Program-made: the position numbers and the translations under genes
Part shown: positions 1 through 8,714 of the stretch, in pieces
Layout: every line of letters begins with the position of its first letter
Position numbering within the stretch: the first letter of the stretch is position 1
Origin: Massilioclostridium sp965141735
GTDB taxonomy: Bacteria; Bacillota; Clostridia; Oscillospirales; Ruminococcaceae
Assembly (NCBI GenBank): GCA_965141735.1
Contig: CBCSOX010000014.1
Coordinates: 1-26,239, forward strand
DNA length: 26,239 nt
Direction of reading: 5' to 3'
The notes under the pieces: model-generated
What the model saw: the letters and a program-made list of their open reading frames with translations, nothing else
Database searches by the model: none
What the model was told of the DNA's origin: nothing

Positions 1-1
1 C

Positions 2-577
2 ATTGTCATCGGGGGAAGGGATATTACCACATTGAGCTCCAAAAACCTTTCCCGGTTTCGTCGGGAACAGCTCGGGTTTATCTTTCAGGATTTTAACCTG
101 CTCGACACGCTGACCGCCTACGAAAACATCGCTCTTGCGCTCACCATCCTTAAACAGCCCGCGCATCAGATCGACGCCAAGGTCAAGGCGGTGGCGCAGC
201 AGCTCGCGATTACCTCGGTGCTCAACAAATACCCGTACCAAATGTCGGGCGGCCAGAAGCAGCGAGTGGCGAGCGCGCGGGCAATCGTCACCAACCCTTC
301 CCTCATCCTCGCCGATGAGCCGACCGGCGCGCTCGATTCCAAATCCGCCCGGATGCTGCTCGAGTGCTTTGAGACCCTCAACGACCAGCTGCAGGCCACC
401 ATTCTGATGGTCACCCACGACGCGTTTACCGCCAGCTACTGCAAGCGCATCCTGTTTATCAAGGATGGTAAGATTTTCAACGAGCTCGTGCGGGGGGACC
501 GGTCGCGCAAGGAGTTTTTCAACCGCATCATCGAGGTTGTGACCATGCTCGGAGGTGACAACGGAAATGTTCTTTAA
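2..577 (+). CDS. ABC transporter ATP-binding protein, BceA-type (5' end outside window)
   Basis: This is the ATPase subunit of a peptide-antibiotic (bacitracin/nisin/lantibiotic class) transporter of the BceAB family and would act on the cytoplasmic face of the membrane. The reading frame is open from base 2, so the start codon and Walker A motif lie upstream of the window; about 190 residues are visible, against roughly 250 for the family. Visible motifs in order are the Q-loop segment LGFIFQDFNLLDTLTAYENI, the signature MSGGQKQRVASARAI, Walker B LILADEPTGALD and the H-loop MVTHD. The phrase FIFQDFNLLDTLT is typical of BceA proteins. The 3' end overlaps the start of the permease gene, which indicates translational coupling. 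In this family a BceRS-type two-component system often lies next to the transporter; if present here it would be upstream and unseen. Class is confident, substrate is not. Confidence 0.93.
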   Translation: MVIGGRDITTLSSKNLSRFRREQLGFIFQDFNLLDTLTAYENIALALTILKQPAHQIDAKVKAVAQQLAITSVLNKYPYQMSGGQKQRVASARAIVTNPSLILADEPTGALDSKSARMLLECFETLNDQLQATILMVTHDAFTASYCKRILFIKDGKIFNELVRGDRSRKEFFNRIIEVVTMLGGDNGNVL

Positions 578-2564
578 GCTCTCCTTCCGCAATGTCCGGC
601 GCAGCATGAAGGATTACGCCATCTATTTTTTGACCCTTATGTTTGGCGTCTGCATCTTCTATGTCTTTAACTCGGTGCAGGCTCAGCAGTCGATGCTCGA
701 AGTCTCGGAGGTACAGACGCTGATGCTTCAAAACCTCTCGATGCTGCTCGGATATGTCTCAGTCTTTGTCTCAATCATTTTGGGATTTCTCGTCATATAC
801 GCCAACAAGTTCTTGATCAAGCGCAGAAAGCGGGAACTCGGGCTCTACATGCTTCTTGGAATGGAAAAGGGGAGCATTTCGAGGATTCTCATCTGCGAAA
901 CGCTGTTCATCGGGGTGATTTCACTCCTGGTCGGTTTGCTCATCGGCACCTTGCTCTCGCAGGGCCTGGCTGTGGTGACAGCGAAAATGTTTGCCGTGCG
1001 GCTCAAATCCTTCAGCTTTGCCTTTTCTTCTGAAGCCTGCCTCAAGACAATCCTTTACTTTGGGATCATTTATTTGCTCGTTATGATTTTCAACTCAGTC
1101 TCCATCTCAAAGTGCAAGCTCATCAGCCTGCTGAACGCGCACAAGCAAAATGAGAAGTTTAAGATGAAAAAGCTTTGGATGTCTGTCGTGCTCTTTCTTC
1201 TGGCTGTGGGCTGCCTGGGCACTGCCTATTTTCTGATCTGCAAAAATAAACTGCTAACCATTAACCTCGAGCTCACTGCGTCGATTGTGCTCGGCATGGT
1301 TGGGACGCTGCTCTTTTTTATGTCCCTCTCCGGCTTTTTACTGCGTCTGGTCAAATCCAGCAGGCGGATCTATCTCAAAAACCTCAACATGTTCGTGCTG
1401 CGCCAGATCAACAGCAAGATCAACACAACGTATCTTTCAATGACTGTGATCTGCCTGCTGCTGTTTGTGGCTATCCTGACCCTTTCCACCGGCATGAGCA
1501 TGGCGTCGATTATGACCAAGGATTTAGAGGAGACAACGCCGTACGATGCGAGCATTACTTACAAGCTCCCGGAAGGAGAACCCGACCTTGACCTCATCGC
1601 GGATGTTCAGCAGTACTCCGATTTGAGCTTTGCCCAGCAGATGCAACAGGTGAGCTACCGTTCTGACCCGCAGCTCACCTACCAGGATCTCATCAAAGGG
1701 GGAATGGAAACCCTCACCAACCAGTATTCCCTTGACCGCTTTGCATCGAGCTTTGTTCCGGTGATCGGAATTTCGGATTACAACCATTTGATGGAACTCC
1801 AGGGAAAGCGGGGCCTGGATTTGGCAGAGAATGAGTTTGCAATCAACTGCAACTTTGATGAGGTTTTTGGAATCCTCAACTATTACCTGGGCAATGTGCG
1901 GCAGCTCACGGTTGGGGGAATTGAGTTGACTGCCGCAATGCCTCAAGTTGTGGAAAACACCATCGACCTGACGGGAATGAAAATGGATACTGGGACGCTG
2001 ATTGTCCCCGACGAAGTTGCCGCACAGCTTCCCATTGTCTCGAAAATGGCGGTGTTTCAGTACGGGGAGGACAAGGATCAGGCGGAGACAGAATTTTCCG
2101 CCCTGGTGGAACAGTCAGACCACTTCCAGTTCTCCGATACAAAGCTGACGATTTACCAGCAGATGGCGGGCTCCAAGACCATGCTCTCCTACATCGCAAT
2201 TTATCTCGGCATTGTATTTTTGCTGACAAGCGCGGCAGTGCTGGCGCTCCAGCAGCTTTCCGAGTCGGCAGATAACCTCGAGCGGTACGGGCTGCTGCGC
2301 AAGATCGGCGTAGAGCCCCGGATGATCAACCGGTCTCTGCTTGCTCAGATCGCTATTTATTTCTTCATTCCGCTCGCTCTCGCACTTGTCCACTCGGCAG
2401 TTGGAATTTTTGTCATCGCACAACTCCTCAAGCAGTTCGGGGAAATGGACATTACTGGAAATGTCATCGCAACGGTGGTTTCGCTCATTGTCATTTACGG
2501 GGCGTATTTCCTTGCCACCTATCTCGGAAGCAAAACGATGATTCGGGAAAGAGGCTCTGAATAG
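567..2564 (+). CDS. ABC transporter permease, BceB-type (FtsX family)
   Basis: This is the membrane permease partner of the preceding ATPase, expected to sense and expel or detoxify cell-wall-active peptides and to signal to a sensor kinase. I chose the ATG at 567 (665 residues) because MFFKLSFRNVRRSMKDYAIY is the usual beginning of this family. A GTG at 555 in the same frame would add four residues but lies against the GGAGG at 551-555, which better serves the ATG. The gene overlaps the ATPase gene by 11 bases. The protein has an N-terminal membrane segment near residues 17-39 and an FtsX-like block of helices up to about residue 290. A hydrophilic, presumably extracellular domain of about 200 residues follows (roughly 310-535), then the last helices. 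That large loop between helices is the BceB hallmark and carries ligand specificity. A strong hairpin follows the stop codon. Confidence 0.93.
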   Translation: MFFKLSFRNVRRSMKDYAIYFLTLMFGVCIFYVFNSVQAQQSMLEVSEVQTLMLQNLSMLLGYVSVFVSIILGFLVIYANKFLIKRRKRELGLYMLLGMEKGSISRILICETLFIGVISLLVGLLIGTLLSQGLAVVTAKMFAVRLKSFSFAFSSEACLKTILYFGIIYLLVMIFNSVSISKCKLISLLNAHKQNEKFKMKKLWMSVVLFLLAVGCLGTAYFLICKNKLLTINLELTASIVLGMVGTLLFFMSLSGFLLRLVKSSRRIYLKNLNMFVLRQINSKINTTYLSMTVICLLLFVAILTLSTGMSMASIMTKDLEETTPYDASITYKLPEGEPDLDLIADVQQYSDLSFAQQMQQVSYRSDPQLTYQDLIKGGMETLTNQYSLDRFASSFVPVIGISDYNHLMELQGKRGLDLAENEFAINCNFDEVFGILNYYLGNVRQLTVGGIELTAAMPQVVENTIDLTGMKMDTGTLIVPDEVAAQLPIVSKMAVFQYGEDKDQAETEFSALVEQSDHFQFSDTKLTIYQQMAGSKTMLSYIAIYLGIVFLLTSAAVLALQQLSESADNLERYGLLRKIGVEPRMINRSLLAQIAIYFFIPLALALVHSAVGIFVIAQLLKQFGEMDITGNVIATVVSLIVIYGAYFLATYLGSKTMIRERGSE

Positions 2565-2565
2565 A

Positions 2566-2604
2566 TGCAGGAGGCACAGGTCCATGAAACCTGTGCCGCC
2601 TGCA
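2566..2604 (+). terminator. Hairpin terminator after the BceAB genes
   Basis: Two 16-base arms (2566-2581 and 2589-2604) are complementary with one mismatch around a 7-base loop, starting one base after the permease stop codon. The following bases (TTTCGTTTA) are only moderately T-rich, so termination may be incomplete. The hairpin itself is very strong. Confidence 0.75.
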
Positions 2605-3298
2605 TTTCGTTTAGGAGATTGCGGGTCAACCGATATGGAAAAACTAATGGAAGGTGGAAAACCCCCGTTGCCGCTGTGACGAAATGCGATTGGAAATCAA
2701 CTGAAATTAAAATGATACCGATGGGGCATCCATTCAAAAGAGCGGCGGGAAAGGACAACTGGTTTCCCGATGACGGGGGCGAACGCACCGCCCGGGATCA
2801 TCTGATTGTACAGTGAGTGGTGGTCAAGGGGAGCAAACCCGTCCCCATGCGCTGTGAGAGCCCTGGTCTGTGGCCGCTGGTTTTACTGCAGCAATTGAAC
2901 TGTTTGCTGGTAGCCGGTTTGTTTTGGATTGAAGGGAGCCAGTCCACCGAATCGTGGCCAATTCGTTTTCACAGCCCGACACTTTTATTCGGTCATAGGA
3001 ATGTGGTCTGGGCACACTTCTGCCCCCAAGATTTTGATCCCCCCCTCTCACATAATTCCTATTGAATTTTTCCTATTTCCGCCGGTCATTTGAGGGAAAA
3101 CGCGACATGATGCTTGCAGTTGTAAGCGGCATACCCAAAGGGTCAAACGCTGTGCGAAACTTTATTGTCATTCGGCATCCGTGTATCCTTCTTTATCATA
3201 TGCGAGTGCAGTTGTCAGGTCGCATATGAAAAGGAATTATCGATCGCTGAAGCGTTTCTCGGACTCTCGGTTCAGCCGGGGGTTTTCACTTACAAAAA
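2605..3298. other. Convergent intergenic region without a convincing gene
   Basis: About 690 bases separate the permease gene (+) from the VanW-domain gene (-). Two open frames of about 80 codons exist (2565-2816 and 2817-3065, +). The first starts inside the terminator hairpin; neither has a good ribosome binding site nor a recognisable protein. The only clear structure is the inverted repeat at 3197-3228. Confidence 0.6.
3197..3228. repeat. Perfect 9-bp inverted repeat CATATGCGA / TCGCATATG
   Basis: CATATGCGA at 3197-3205 is followed after 14 bases by its exact complement TCGCATATG at 3220-3228. No T-tract follows on either strand, so it is not a standard terminator. It could be an operator, a small RNA stem or a remnant; nothing nearby fixes its role. 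Confidence 0.6.
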
Positions 3299-3327
3299 AG
3301 CAGGGAGGTGCAATGCACATCCCTGCT
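3294..3327 (-). terminator. Rho-independent terminator of the VanW-domain gene
   Basis: AGCAGGGA (3299-3306) pairs with TCCCTGCT (3320-3327), and inside it GTGC pairs with GCAC around an AAT loop. Read on the minus strand the stem is followed by TTTTTT (3299-3294), a standard intrinsic terminator starting seven bases past the stop codon. Confidence 0.9.
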
Positions 3328-3334
3328 GAATTCG

Positions 3335-4960
3335 TTATGCTGGTTCCGTATCGGTAGGTGTCTCTGCCGGGGGCGTTTCAGCCGGAGGTTCTGATGGCGT
3401 CTCAGCCGGCGGAGGCGCTTGTGGGGTGGGTCCGACCTCGATGACTTTGGGCAGCATCTTATAGGAACTGGTGAGCTTGGTGCTCGATACCTGCACCCCG
3501 TTGAGCGTCACCGTTTTGTAGGTGTACACGAGGTAGCCGGGCTGCCCATTGGAGATAATATTTTTCTGATTGGGGGCGAGAGCAGCGTTTTGTTCAATCT
3601 TTTCCTCGACCGGACGGGTTTCAACCGTTTGGGAGTTGAGAGTGACTTTGTAATCTTCCTCTGCGAGTTTGGTGCCGTACAACTGCATGGTGATGGTGCT
3701 GCCAGTGACGATCGCTTTGATTTTAATCGGGTATTTTCTGTTATTCCTGAATTTCAGATCCTGTCCTCCATCGCTGACTGCGGCATCGTATCCGAGAGGG
3801 ACATAAGTAACGGTGTAGCTATGGTTGCGGCGGGCGGTAATGTCCATATTGGCGTAGGTTGCTGCGAGATAGAGGGTGGTGGAAACCTGGCAGACGCCGC
3901 CGCCATAACCCTTTTCAATTCCCTTGGGACTGTAAACGGTGGATTCCTTGTAGCCCTGCGCCTTTCCAGTGCCTTTGACCACTCCGTGGAAGGAGAACGC
4001 CTCGCCGGGCTGGAGGACAGTGCCGTCAATTTTTGCAGCGGCCCGGGCAATATTAAAGTTTCGGTTGGCGTCACCCGCCGAAAATTTGGTCATGTATTCC
4101 GAAAGAAGGTCGGGGCAGTTTGCCGCGTTGTGCTGTTGCTTGAGCTGTTCCACCGTGATTTCAGGAGGGGTTATTTTGAGCGGGACGACATACTCCTCCT
4201 GCTCGGTCTCGAGCATCGCTTTGGCAGCCTCGAGGTCAAAGTCAACTCCTGAGACAGGGTCGGTGTACACCATGACGCCCTCGGAATTCACCGCTGAGGT
4301 GGCGTTCTGCATCTCTTTTTTGACTTCGCCGTAGATCGCGTCAAAATCAATTTTCATCGTATCGTCGGAAACCGGCTCTTCCACAGCGGCAACTGGTTCG
4401 TCAAAGCTGAGGGACTGCGCCGCCTTGACGATATCCTGCGCAGCGGTTTCCTTATTGAATGTGAGCCCTTCCTTGCCGGGTGTGGCGATCAGATTGGATT
4501 CTTCAATCCGGTAACTGTAGGGGGTGGGGGCGGATTTGACCTCAGACTCGAGCGTCTCAAAGTAGGAGGATAGCTTTTCCTCATCGTACTGGATCGGCAC
4601 TTCGAGTTCGCCGCCGTTTTTAAAGTCAAACTTTTTTGCCTGTTCGAATACCTCTGCCGGGTCAAAGCGAAACCCGTAATCGCTTGCAGCGAGGGTGTGG
4701 TCCTGTTCCTGGTAAGCAAAGGTTAAATCAGAACTGGCGATTTTTTGGTTGAGCTCATTCTCAATCGCTGCTGTCACCTGCTCGACGTCCATCTTGCTCA
4801 GCGACACCCCTTTAAAGGAGGCATTCGCAGGCAGAATGGACTGCAGGTGGTTGTGCAGCATGACACCCCCCACTGTGCCGCCGCCTGCGAGCAGAACAAC
4901 TGCGCAGGCGATGACAATACTGATCACTTTGTGACCCAGGATAAAATCTTTCAATTTCAT
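3335..4960 (-). CDS. VanW-domain envelope protein with putative peptidoglycan-binding and G5-like regions
   Basis: The protein has 541 residues. A membrane anchor or signal segment lies at about residues 11-33 (VISIVIACAVVLLAGGGTVG), so the rest should be outside the cell. Residues of about 45-280 resemble the putative peptidoglycan-binding domain (PF12229) that commonly precedes VanW. The VanW domain is at about 290-420, with the hallmark GEAFSFHGVVKGTGKAQGY and the block GYGGGVCQVSTTLYLAA. The following segment up to about 510 looks like a G5-type domain, and the tail is rich in Pro/Thr/Glu (PPAETPPAETPTDTEPA), as in wall-spanning linkers. VanW was first named from vancomycin-resistance clusters, but its biochemical role is unclear and domain presence does not imply resistance. 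The gene has its own promoter (5046-5074), a GAGGTG site (4966-4971) and a terminator. Family confidence is high; function is unknown. Confidence 0.9.
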   Translation of the reverse strand: MKLKDFILGHKVISIVIACAVVLLAGGGTVGGVMLHNHLQSILPANASFKGVSLSKMDVEQVTAAIENELNQKIASSDLTFAYQEQDHTLAASDYGFRFDPAEVFEQAKKFDFKNGGELEVPIQYDEEKLSSYFETLESEVKSAPTPYSYRIEESNLIATPGKEGLTFNKETAAQDIVKAAQSLSFDEPVAAVEEPVSDDTMKIDFDAIYGEVKKEMQNATSAVNSEGVMVYTDPVSGVDFDLEAAKAMLETEQEEYVVPLKITPPEITVEQLKQQHNAANCPDLLSEYMTKFSAGDANRNFNIARAAAKIDGTVLQPGEAFSFHGVVKGTGKAQGYKESTVYSPKGIEKGYGGGVCQVSTTLYLAATYANMDITARRNHSYTVTYVPLGYDAAVSDGGQDLKFRNNRKYPIKIKAIVTGSTITMQLYGTKLAEEDYKVTLNSQTVETRPVEEKIEQNAALAPNQKNIISNGQPGYLVYTYKTVTLNGVQVSSTKLTSSYKMLPKVIEVGPTPQAPPPAETPSEPPAETPPAETPTDTEPA

Positions 4961-5045
4961 AGTAGCACCTCATCTATCTTATACAGGGGAACCCCTGCAA
5001 TCCTACAAATAGCATATGAATTGTAGCTTTCCGGATAATACCTAT

Positions 5046-5074
5046 ATCATATCTTTTTTAACAAGCAAATTCAA
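5046..5074 (-). promoter_or_regulatory. Sigma-A-type promoter of the VanW-domain gene
   Basis: On the minus strand TTGAAT (5074-5069), 17 bases, then TATGAT (5051-5046). The likely start of transcription is about 80 bases before the ATG at 4960. It lies inside the 197-base gap after the transglutaminase gene and implies expression independent of the upstream operon. Confidence 0.7.
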
Positions 5075-5157
5075 CAAGATTCCATTTACTGTAACCGTTT
5101 TGTAAAAGAATTGATATAGATTTGGTACAAAGTATTTGGCATATTTCCCTAAAACAG

Positions 5158-7509
5158 CTAAATTCGATGCAGAAGGTATTTGCAGAACAGATAGCGGATG
5201 GATTTTGATTGTGCCCGGACGAGAGCGTCATAGCGGCGGCAGGCGGATCGGATCAGCCCAATCTGCTCCTGCGTCAGCTCTGCGCCGCCGTACTGTTGGG
5301 CGGAGTAAAGCCGGGCAGCCTCCTCGAGAGGGATATCACCCGCTTCAGCGGAAAGCCGCTTGCAAAAGGCGAGCGGGGTTTCGCCGGACTGGATGGAAGT
5401 GCCGGAAAAACCCGCCAGCTTCAGGATCTGCTCAAAACTTGCGCGGGCAAGCTCTGCGTCGAGCGGAGTGTCTGGAAGCTCTCGAAGTTTGCGCCTGCGT
5501 ATGCGCAGCGCCACAGCTGCGGCGGCAAGACAGAAAAGCACAGATCCGACAATCAGCCCAACGGGGGCGCCGGTCGCTGCTGACTGTGACTGGGAGAGAT
5601 CGGGGAGGGGGTCCGCCCCGCTGCTCTGCGACTCCACGCCGATTTCATCGCCAGCAGAAGCGTTTGGATCCGACTCGAGCGAGTCGATGCCGAGATCCTC
5701 CAGGTTTTGCTGGAGGTCCTCCGGTTTTTTTTCGTCCTCGTCGAGCAGAATCTGAGGTTTTTCCCCCGATTCTTCCGCGTAAGTGTAAGGGGGGGTTGCC
5801 TCCATTTTCACCCAGCCGTACTGGTCCAGATAGATCTCCGCCCAGGCGTGGGCGTTGCGGGTCTTGACCAAATAGCTGCCGTCCGTCTCCTGCTGGGCAG
5901 GCATGGCATAGCCCTCCACATAGCGCGCCGGGATGCCTGCACTTCGGCAGAGCACTGCCATAGCGGATGCAAACGAGGTGCAGTAGCCTTTTTTGGTGTC
6001 GAACAAGAATTGATCTACAAAATCCTGGTCGCGTTTGGCCGGGCCAGGGGAGAGGCTGTAGGTGTAGTTGCTGACAAGATAGTCCCGGATTGCCGTCGCC
6101 TTGGCGGCAGTGCTGCCGTACTCGCCGGAGATTTGGTCAGCGAGGTCCCGGGTGCGCTGTGTCACTGAGCCGGGCAGGGCAGTGTAGGTTTCTTTGAGGT
6201 TGCGCGCATACTCACTGAGGCGGTCGGCATTCCAATTGTATTCGCTGACCAACGACTGCTCATTAAAGACGGGAACCGTAAATGAGTTGGGGTTCAAGGC
6301 TGGCTGCAGCGCGTCCAGATTCTCAGAAAACTGCCCAACCTGCCCCTGGCTGACGAGGTCGTTGATCAGGTAGGAGATCTGATACGACTTGTTTTCAGAT
6401 ATTCGTTTGTTTGTCTCAAACTCCCCTAAATTGTTGATGTACACCCAATTGTCTTCGAGACCTGAAATTGAGAGTGTTTTTGAGGGGGCAAACAGGGCAT
6501 AGTCCTCATACAGATAGGTGATGTCGAGCGTCTGGACATGCATGTAGGATGGGAAAAATTGGCCGTATAGCCACATGGAAGTGGCTGTGTCGACGGTCGG
6601 CACATCTGTGGGATAGGTGTTGAACTCAGACTGGCTCTGCTTCCAGGAGTGGCCGGTGTATTCGTCGTTGATGCTGCCGGTCAGGTAGAGCGGCTGGTCT
6701 GCGGTGACGCGCAGCACTGGGGTATCGGTCGGGTTGAGGTCACCCCCGAGGTTGACCTCCCCTTTGTGGAACTGGCTGGACTTTTTGGAACCGCTGAAAA
6801 GCCCCAGATCGATAAACTCCTGAAAGCTGTCGTAGCGCAGGATGGAGGCGGGTTTGATACCTGAAAACGGAATGGACACCGCGGAGGCGAGCAGAACAAC
6901 TGCAAGAGACAGGGGAAGGGCCCGCAGAAGGTATCCTCCAAGGCAGAGGCTGCTCAGTTTTTTCTTGCGCAGATAGCGGACATAGAGCTTTGCGAGCAGC
7001 AGGGTGAGCAGCACAAAGCAGAGGACGGGAAATTCCATCCCTACCGGTTTGGATTCGTTGAGGGTGATGCAGAACATTGCGACGCCGAACCCGGTGAGCA
7101 GGTAAAAGTTGTAGGTGGTCCTGAGGCTAAAGCAGACAAATGCCGAGAGAAGGAGCACAATCACCAGCACCATCTGGTAATTGTACAGCGGATTGTAGTC
7201 CTCCACGCTGATGATCATCCGCAGGATGTAGGTCAGGTCACTAAAAAAGGCAGAGGTCCACCCGGTGCGCAGGCCGAGCAGCAGACAGATCGCGATCAGC
7301 GCGGCAATCGTCACCGACCCGACGAGGAGCACCCGCTTGTTGTAAGAAAGCAGTAAAAACGCACAGACAGCCTCCAGACAGAGGAGCAATAGGGGGAGCG
7401 CGTCAAACTTTAAATAGGAAAACTGGATGATCGTTGTCAGGACAGCCCAGCAATACAGGGTGCCGAGCACAGCGAACAACGCAGTGTTGATCAATCGATT
7501 CCGTTGCAT
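5158..7509 (-). CDS. Transglutaminase-like membrane protein (TgpA/DUF3488-type)
   Basis: The protein has 783 residues. Residues 1 to about 220 hold a series of hydrophobic helices, followed by an extracellular region. The transglutaminase core at about 485-575 shows the Cys in KKGYCTSFASAMAVLCRSAG and the His in TRNAHAWAEIYL, followed by YGWVKMEATPPY. A further helix near residue 650 (VGLIVGSVLFCLAAAAVAL) precedes a cytoplasmic C-terminal domain that resembles DUF4129. This architecture is standard for the large membrane transglutaminases encoded with MoxR ATPases and DUF58 proteins. The substrate is unknown; protein cross-linking, proteolysis or surface-protein processing are possible. The start codon lies 11 bases after the DUF58 stop, with GAGG upstream, so it is the last gene of a moxR - DUF58 - transglutaminase operon. 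Confidence 0.9.
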   Translation of the reverse strand: MQRNRLINTALFAVLGTLYCWAVLTTIIQFSYLKFDALPLLLLCLEAVCAFLLLSYNKRVLLVGSVTIAALIAICLLLGLRTGWTSAFFSDLTYILRMIISVEDYNPLYNYQMVLVIVLLLSAFVCFSLRTTYNFYLLTGFGVAMFCITLNESKPVGMEFPVLCFVLLTLLLAKLYVRYLRKKKLSSLCLGGYLLRALPLSLAVVLLASAVSIPFSGIKPASILRYDSFQEFIDLGLFSGSKKSSQFHKGEVNLGGDLNPTDTPVLRVTADQPLYLTGSINDEYTGHSWKQSQSEFNTYPTDVPTVDTATSMWLYGQFFPSYMHVQTLDITYLYEDYALFAPSKTLSISGLEDNWVYINNLGEFETNKRISENKSYQISYLINDLVSQGQVGQFSENLDALQPALNPNSFTVPVFNEQSLVSEYNWNADRLSEYARNLKETYTALPGSVTQRTRDLADQISGEYGSTAAKATAIRDYLVSNYTYSLSPGPAKRDQDFVDQFLFDTKKGYCTSFASAMAVLCRSAGIPARYVEGYAMPAQQETDGSYLVKTRNAHAWAEIYLDQYGWVKMEATPPYTYAEESGEKPQILLDEDEKKPEDLQQNLEDLGIDSLESDPNASAGDEIGVESQSSGADPLPDLSQSQSAATGAPVGLIVGSVLFCLAAAAVALRIRRRKLRELPDTPLDAELARASFEQILKLAGFSGTSIQSGETPLAFCKRLSAEAGDIPLEEAARLYSAQQYGGAELTQEQIGLIRSACRRYDALVRAQSKSIRYLFCKYLLHRI

Positions 7510-7520
7510 AGAAACCTCAT

Positions 7521-8714
7521 TTATTTTTTCTCAATCTGGGTTTTCAGGTCGTCGCCCGCCCGGATCACATAACAGGCGGAGCCCCGCTCGATCAGTTGGT
7601 AGACAAGGGCGAGCTGATTGGAGGCCGATTCCCCCTCCTCGGATGCGAAATAGAACAGGGTTATGTGGAGTCCATTGAAGCTGAGGCGGAGAATTTCGCT
7701 GCACAGCTCGTTGCTTACCTGGTGGCAAAACAGCAAAAGGCTTGAGCTGATGAGCGAACGGCTGCTGATGAGGCGCAATAGCTTGGGCGCGGGAATCTGA
7801 CCGTTGAAGGGGAGAAATGCAGTTTGGTCGAGCAGGTCGTCCAGGCTGCGCCCTTTTCCGTAGAGCTCGAGGGAATCCTCCGCATAGGCGAGACAACAGG
7901 GGATCGCCTTTTTGTGCAGATACTGTTCAATTGAAATGGCTGATGCAATCATGCGGTCCTCAAGGGCAAGCGCTTTCTCCCGGGGGAGGACTGAGGGAGT
8001 GAGGTCAATGGCAATGGTCGCCCCGGTGTTGCTGAGTACCTCGTAGTTTTTTACCAGCAGCTCGCCGCGCTTGGCGGACAGCTTCCAGTGCATATCCTTC
8101 AAATGGTCGCCAGGACGGTAGTTTTTGATGTCGGAGACGCTGCTGTGGTCCTCCTGGCTGAGCAGACTCATCTCTCTGCGGCTTACCTCCTGCCCGAGAT
8201 CAGCATAAAAACCAGTGAGCGGAACAGCCTGTGGAAAAACCTTGAGAACGAGCTTTTGGTTTGCCTTTCGCTTGAGACGAAACAACCCGAGATAATCGAG
8301 TACCTCAAGGTGTTCCACCCCCACGGGGAACTTTCCGCGGAATTTACCCTTTAGGGTGTAACTGTGGGACTCGGAGTGTTTCGGGGGGAGGCTGAAAAGG
8401 CGCTCCTTATTCCAATCCTCCATCACCGACTTTGCTTCCGGTCGGAAACAGGCGCGCACAAGGGGACAGAAAAAATGGCCCCGGTTGGTGAGCTTGATGG
8501 TGTAAGTCGTCTCCTCCCCCTTTTGCAGGATGTAGCGCTTGATTGTCTGTCGCATTTCAAGCTTTCTGGAAGACATCAGGGTAGTGAGAATTGACACAGG
8601 GGGGAGAAGGAGCAGGGCGGTCAGCAAAAACACCGGTATCCTCCCGCCAAACGCCATGACAAACACCACTCCGAGCAGGAGGAACAAGGAGTACACCAGT
8701 CTGTTGCGGATCAT
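7521..8714 (-). CDS. DUF58 domain protein
   Basis: The protein has 397 residues. Two closely spaced hydrophobic segments at the N-terminus (about residues 7-45) anchor it. A soluble region follows with the DUF58 core motif YRPGDHLKDMHWKLSAKRGE at about residues 200-220, then a von Willebrand A-like fold beginning at TGATIAIDLTPS. DUF58 proteins are regularly encoded beside MoxR AAA+ ATPases and are thought to be partners or clients of that chaperone-like ATPase; this is family knowledge, not shown here. The ATG overlaps the stop codon of the upstream moxR gene by four bases (ATGA), and the transglutaminase gene follows after 11 bases, so the three genes should be co-translated from one mRNA. 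Confidence 0.92.
   Translation of the reverse strand: MIRNRLVYSLFLLLGVVFVMAFGGRIPVFLLTALLLLPPVSILTTLMSSRKLEMRQTIKRYILQKGEETTYTIKLTNRGHFFCPLVRACFRPEAKSVMEDWNKERLFSLPPKHSESHSYTLKGKFRGKFPVGVEHLEVLDYLGLFRLKRKANQKLVLKVFPQAVPLTGFYADLGQEVSRREMSLLSQEDHSSVSDIKNYRPGDHLKDMHWKLSAKRGELLVKNYEVLSNTGATIAIDLTPSVLPREKALALEDRMIASAISIEQYLHKKAIPCCLAYAEDSLELYGKGRSLDDLLDQTAFLPFNGQIPAPKLLRLISSRSLISSSLLLFCHQVSNELCSEILRLSFNGLHITLFYFASEEGESASNQLALVYQLIERGSACYVIRAGDDLKTQIEKK

Noticed and set aside
2565..3065. Two consecutive open frames of about 80 codons downstream of the permease gene
   Set aside because: The first begins inside the terminator hairpin, neither has a suitable ribosome binding site, and the peptides show no recognisable or biased composition.
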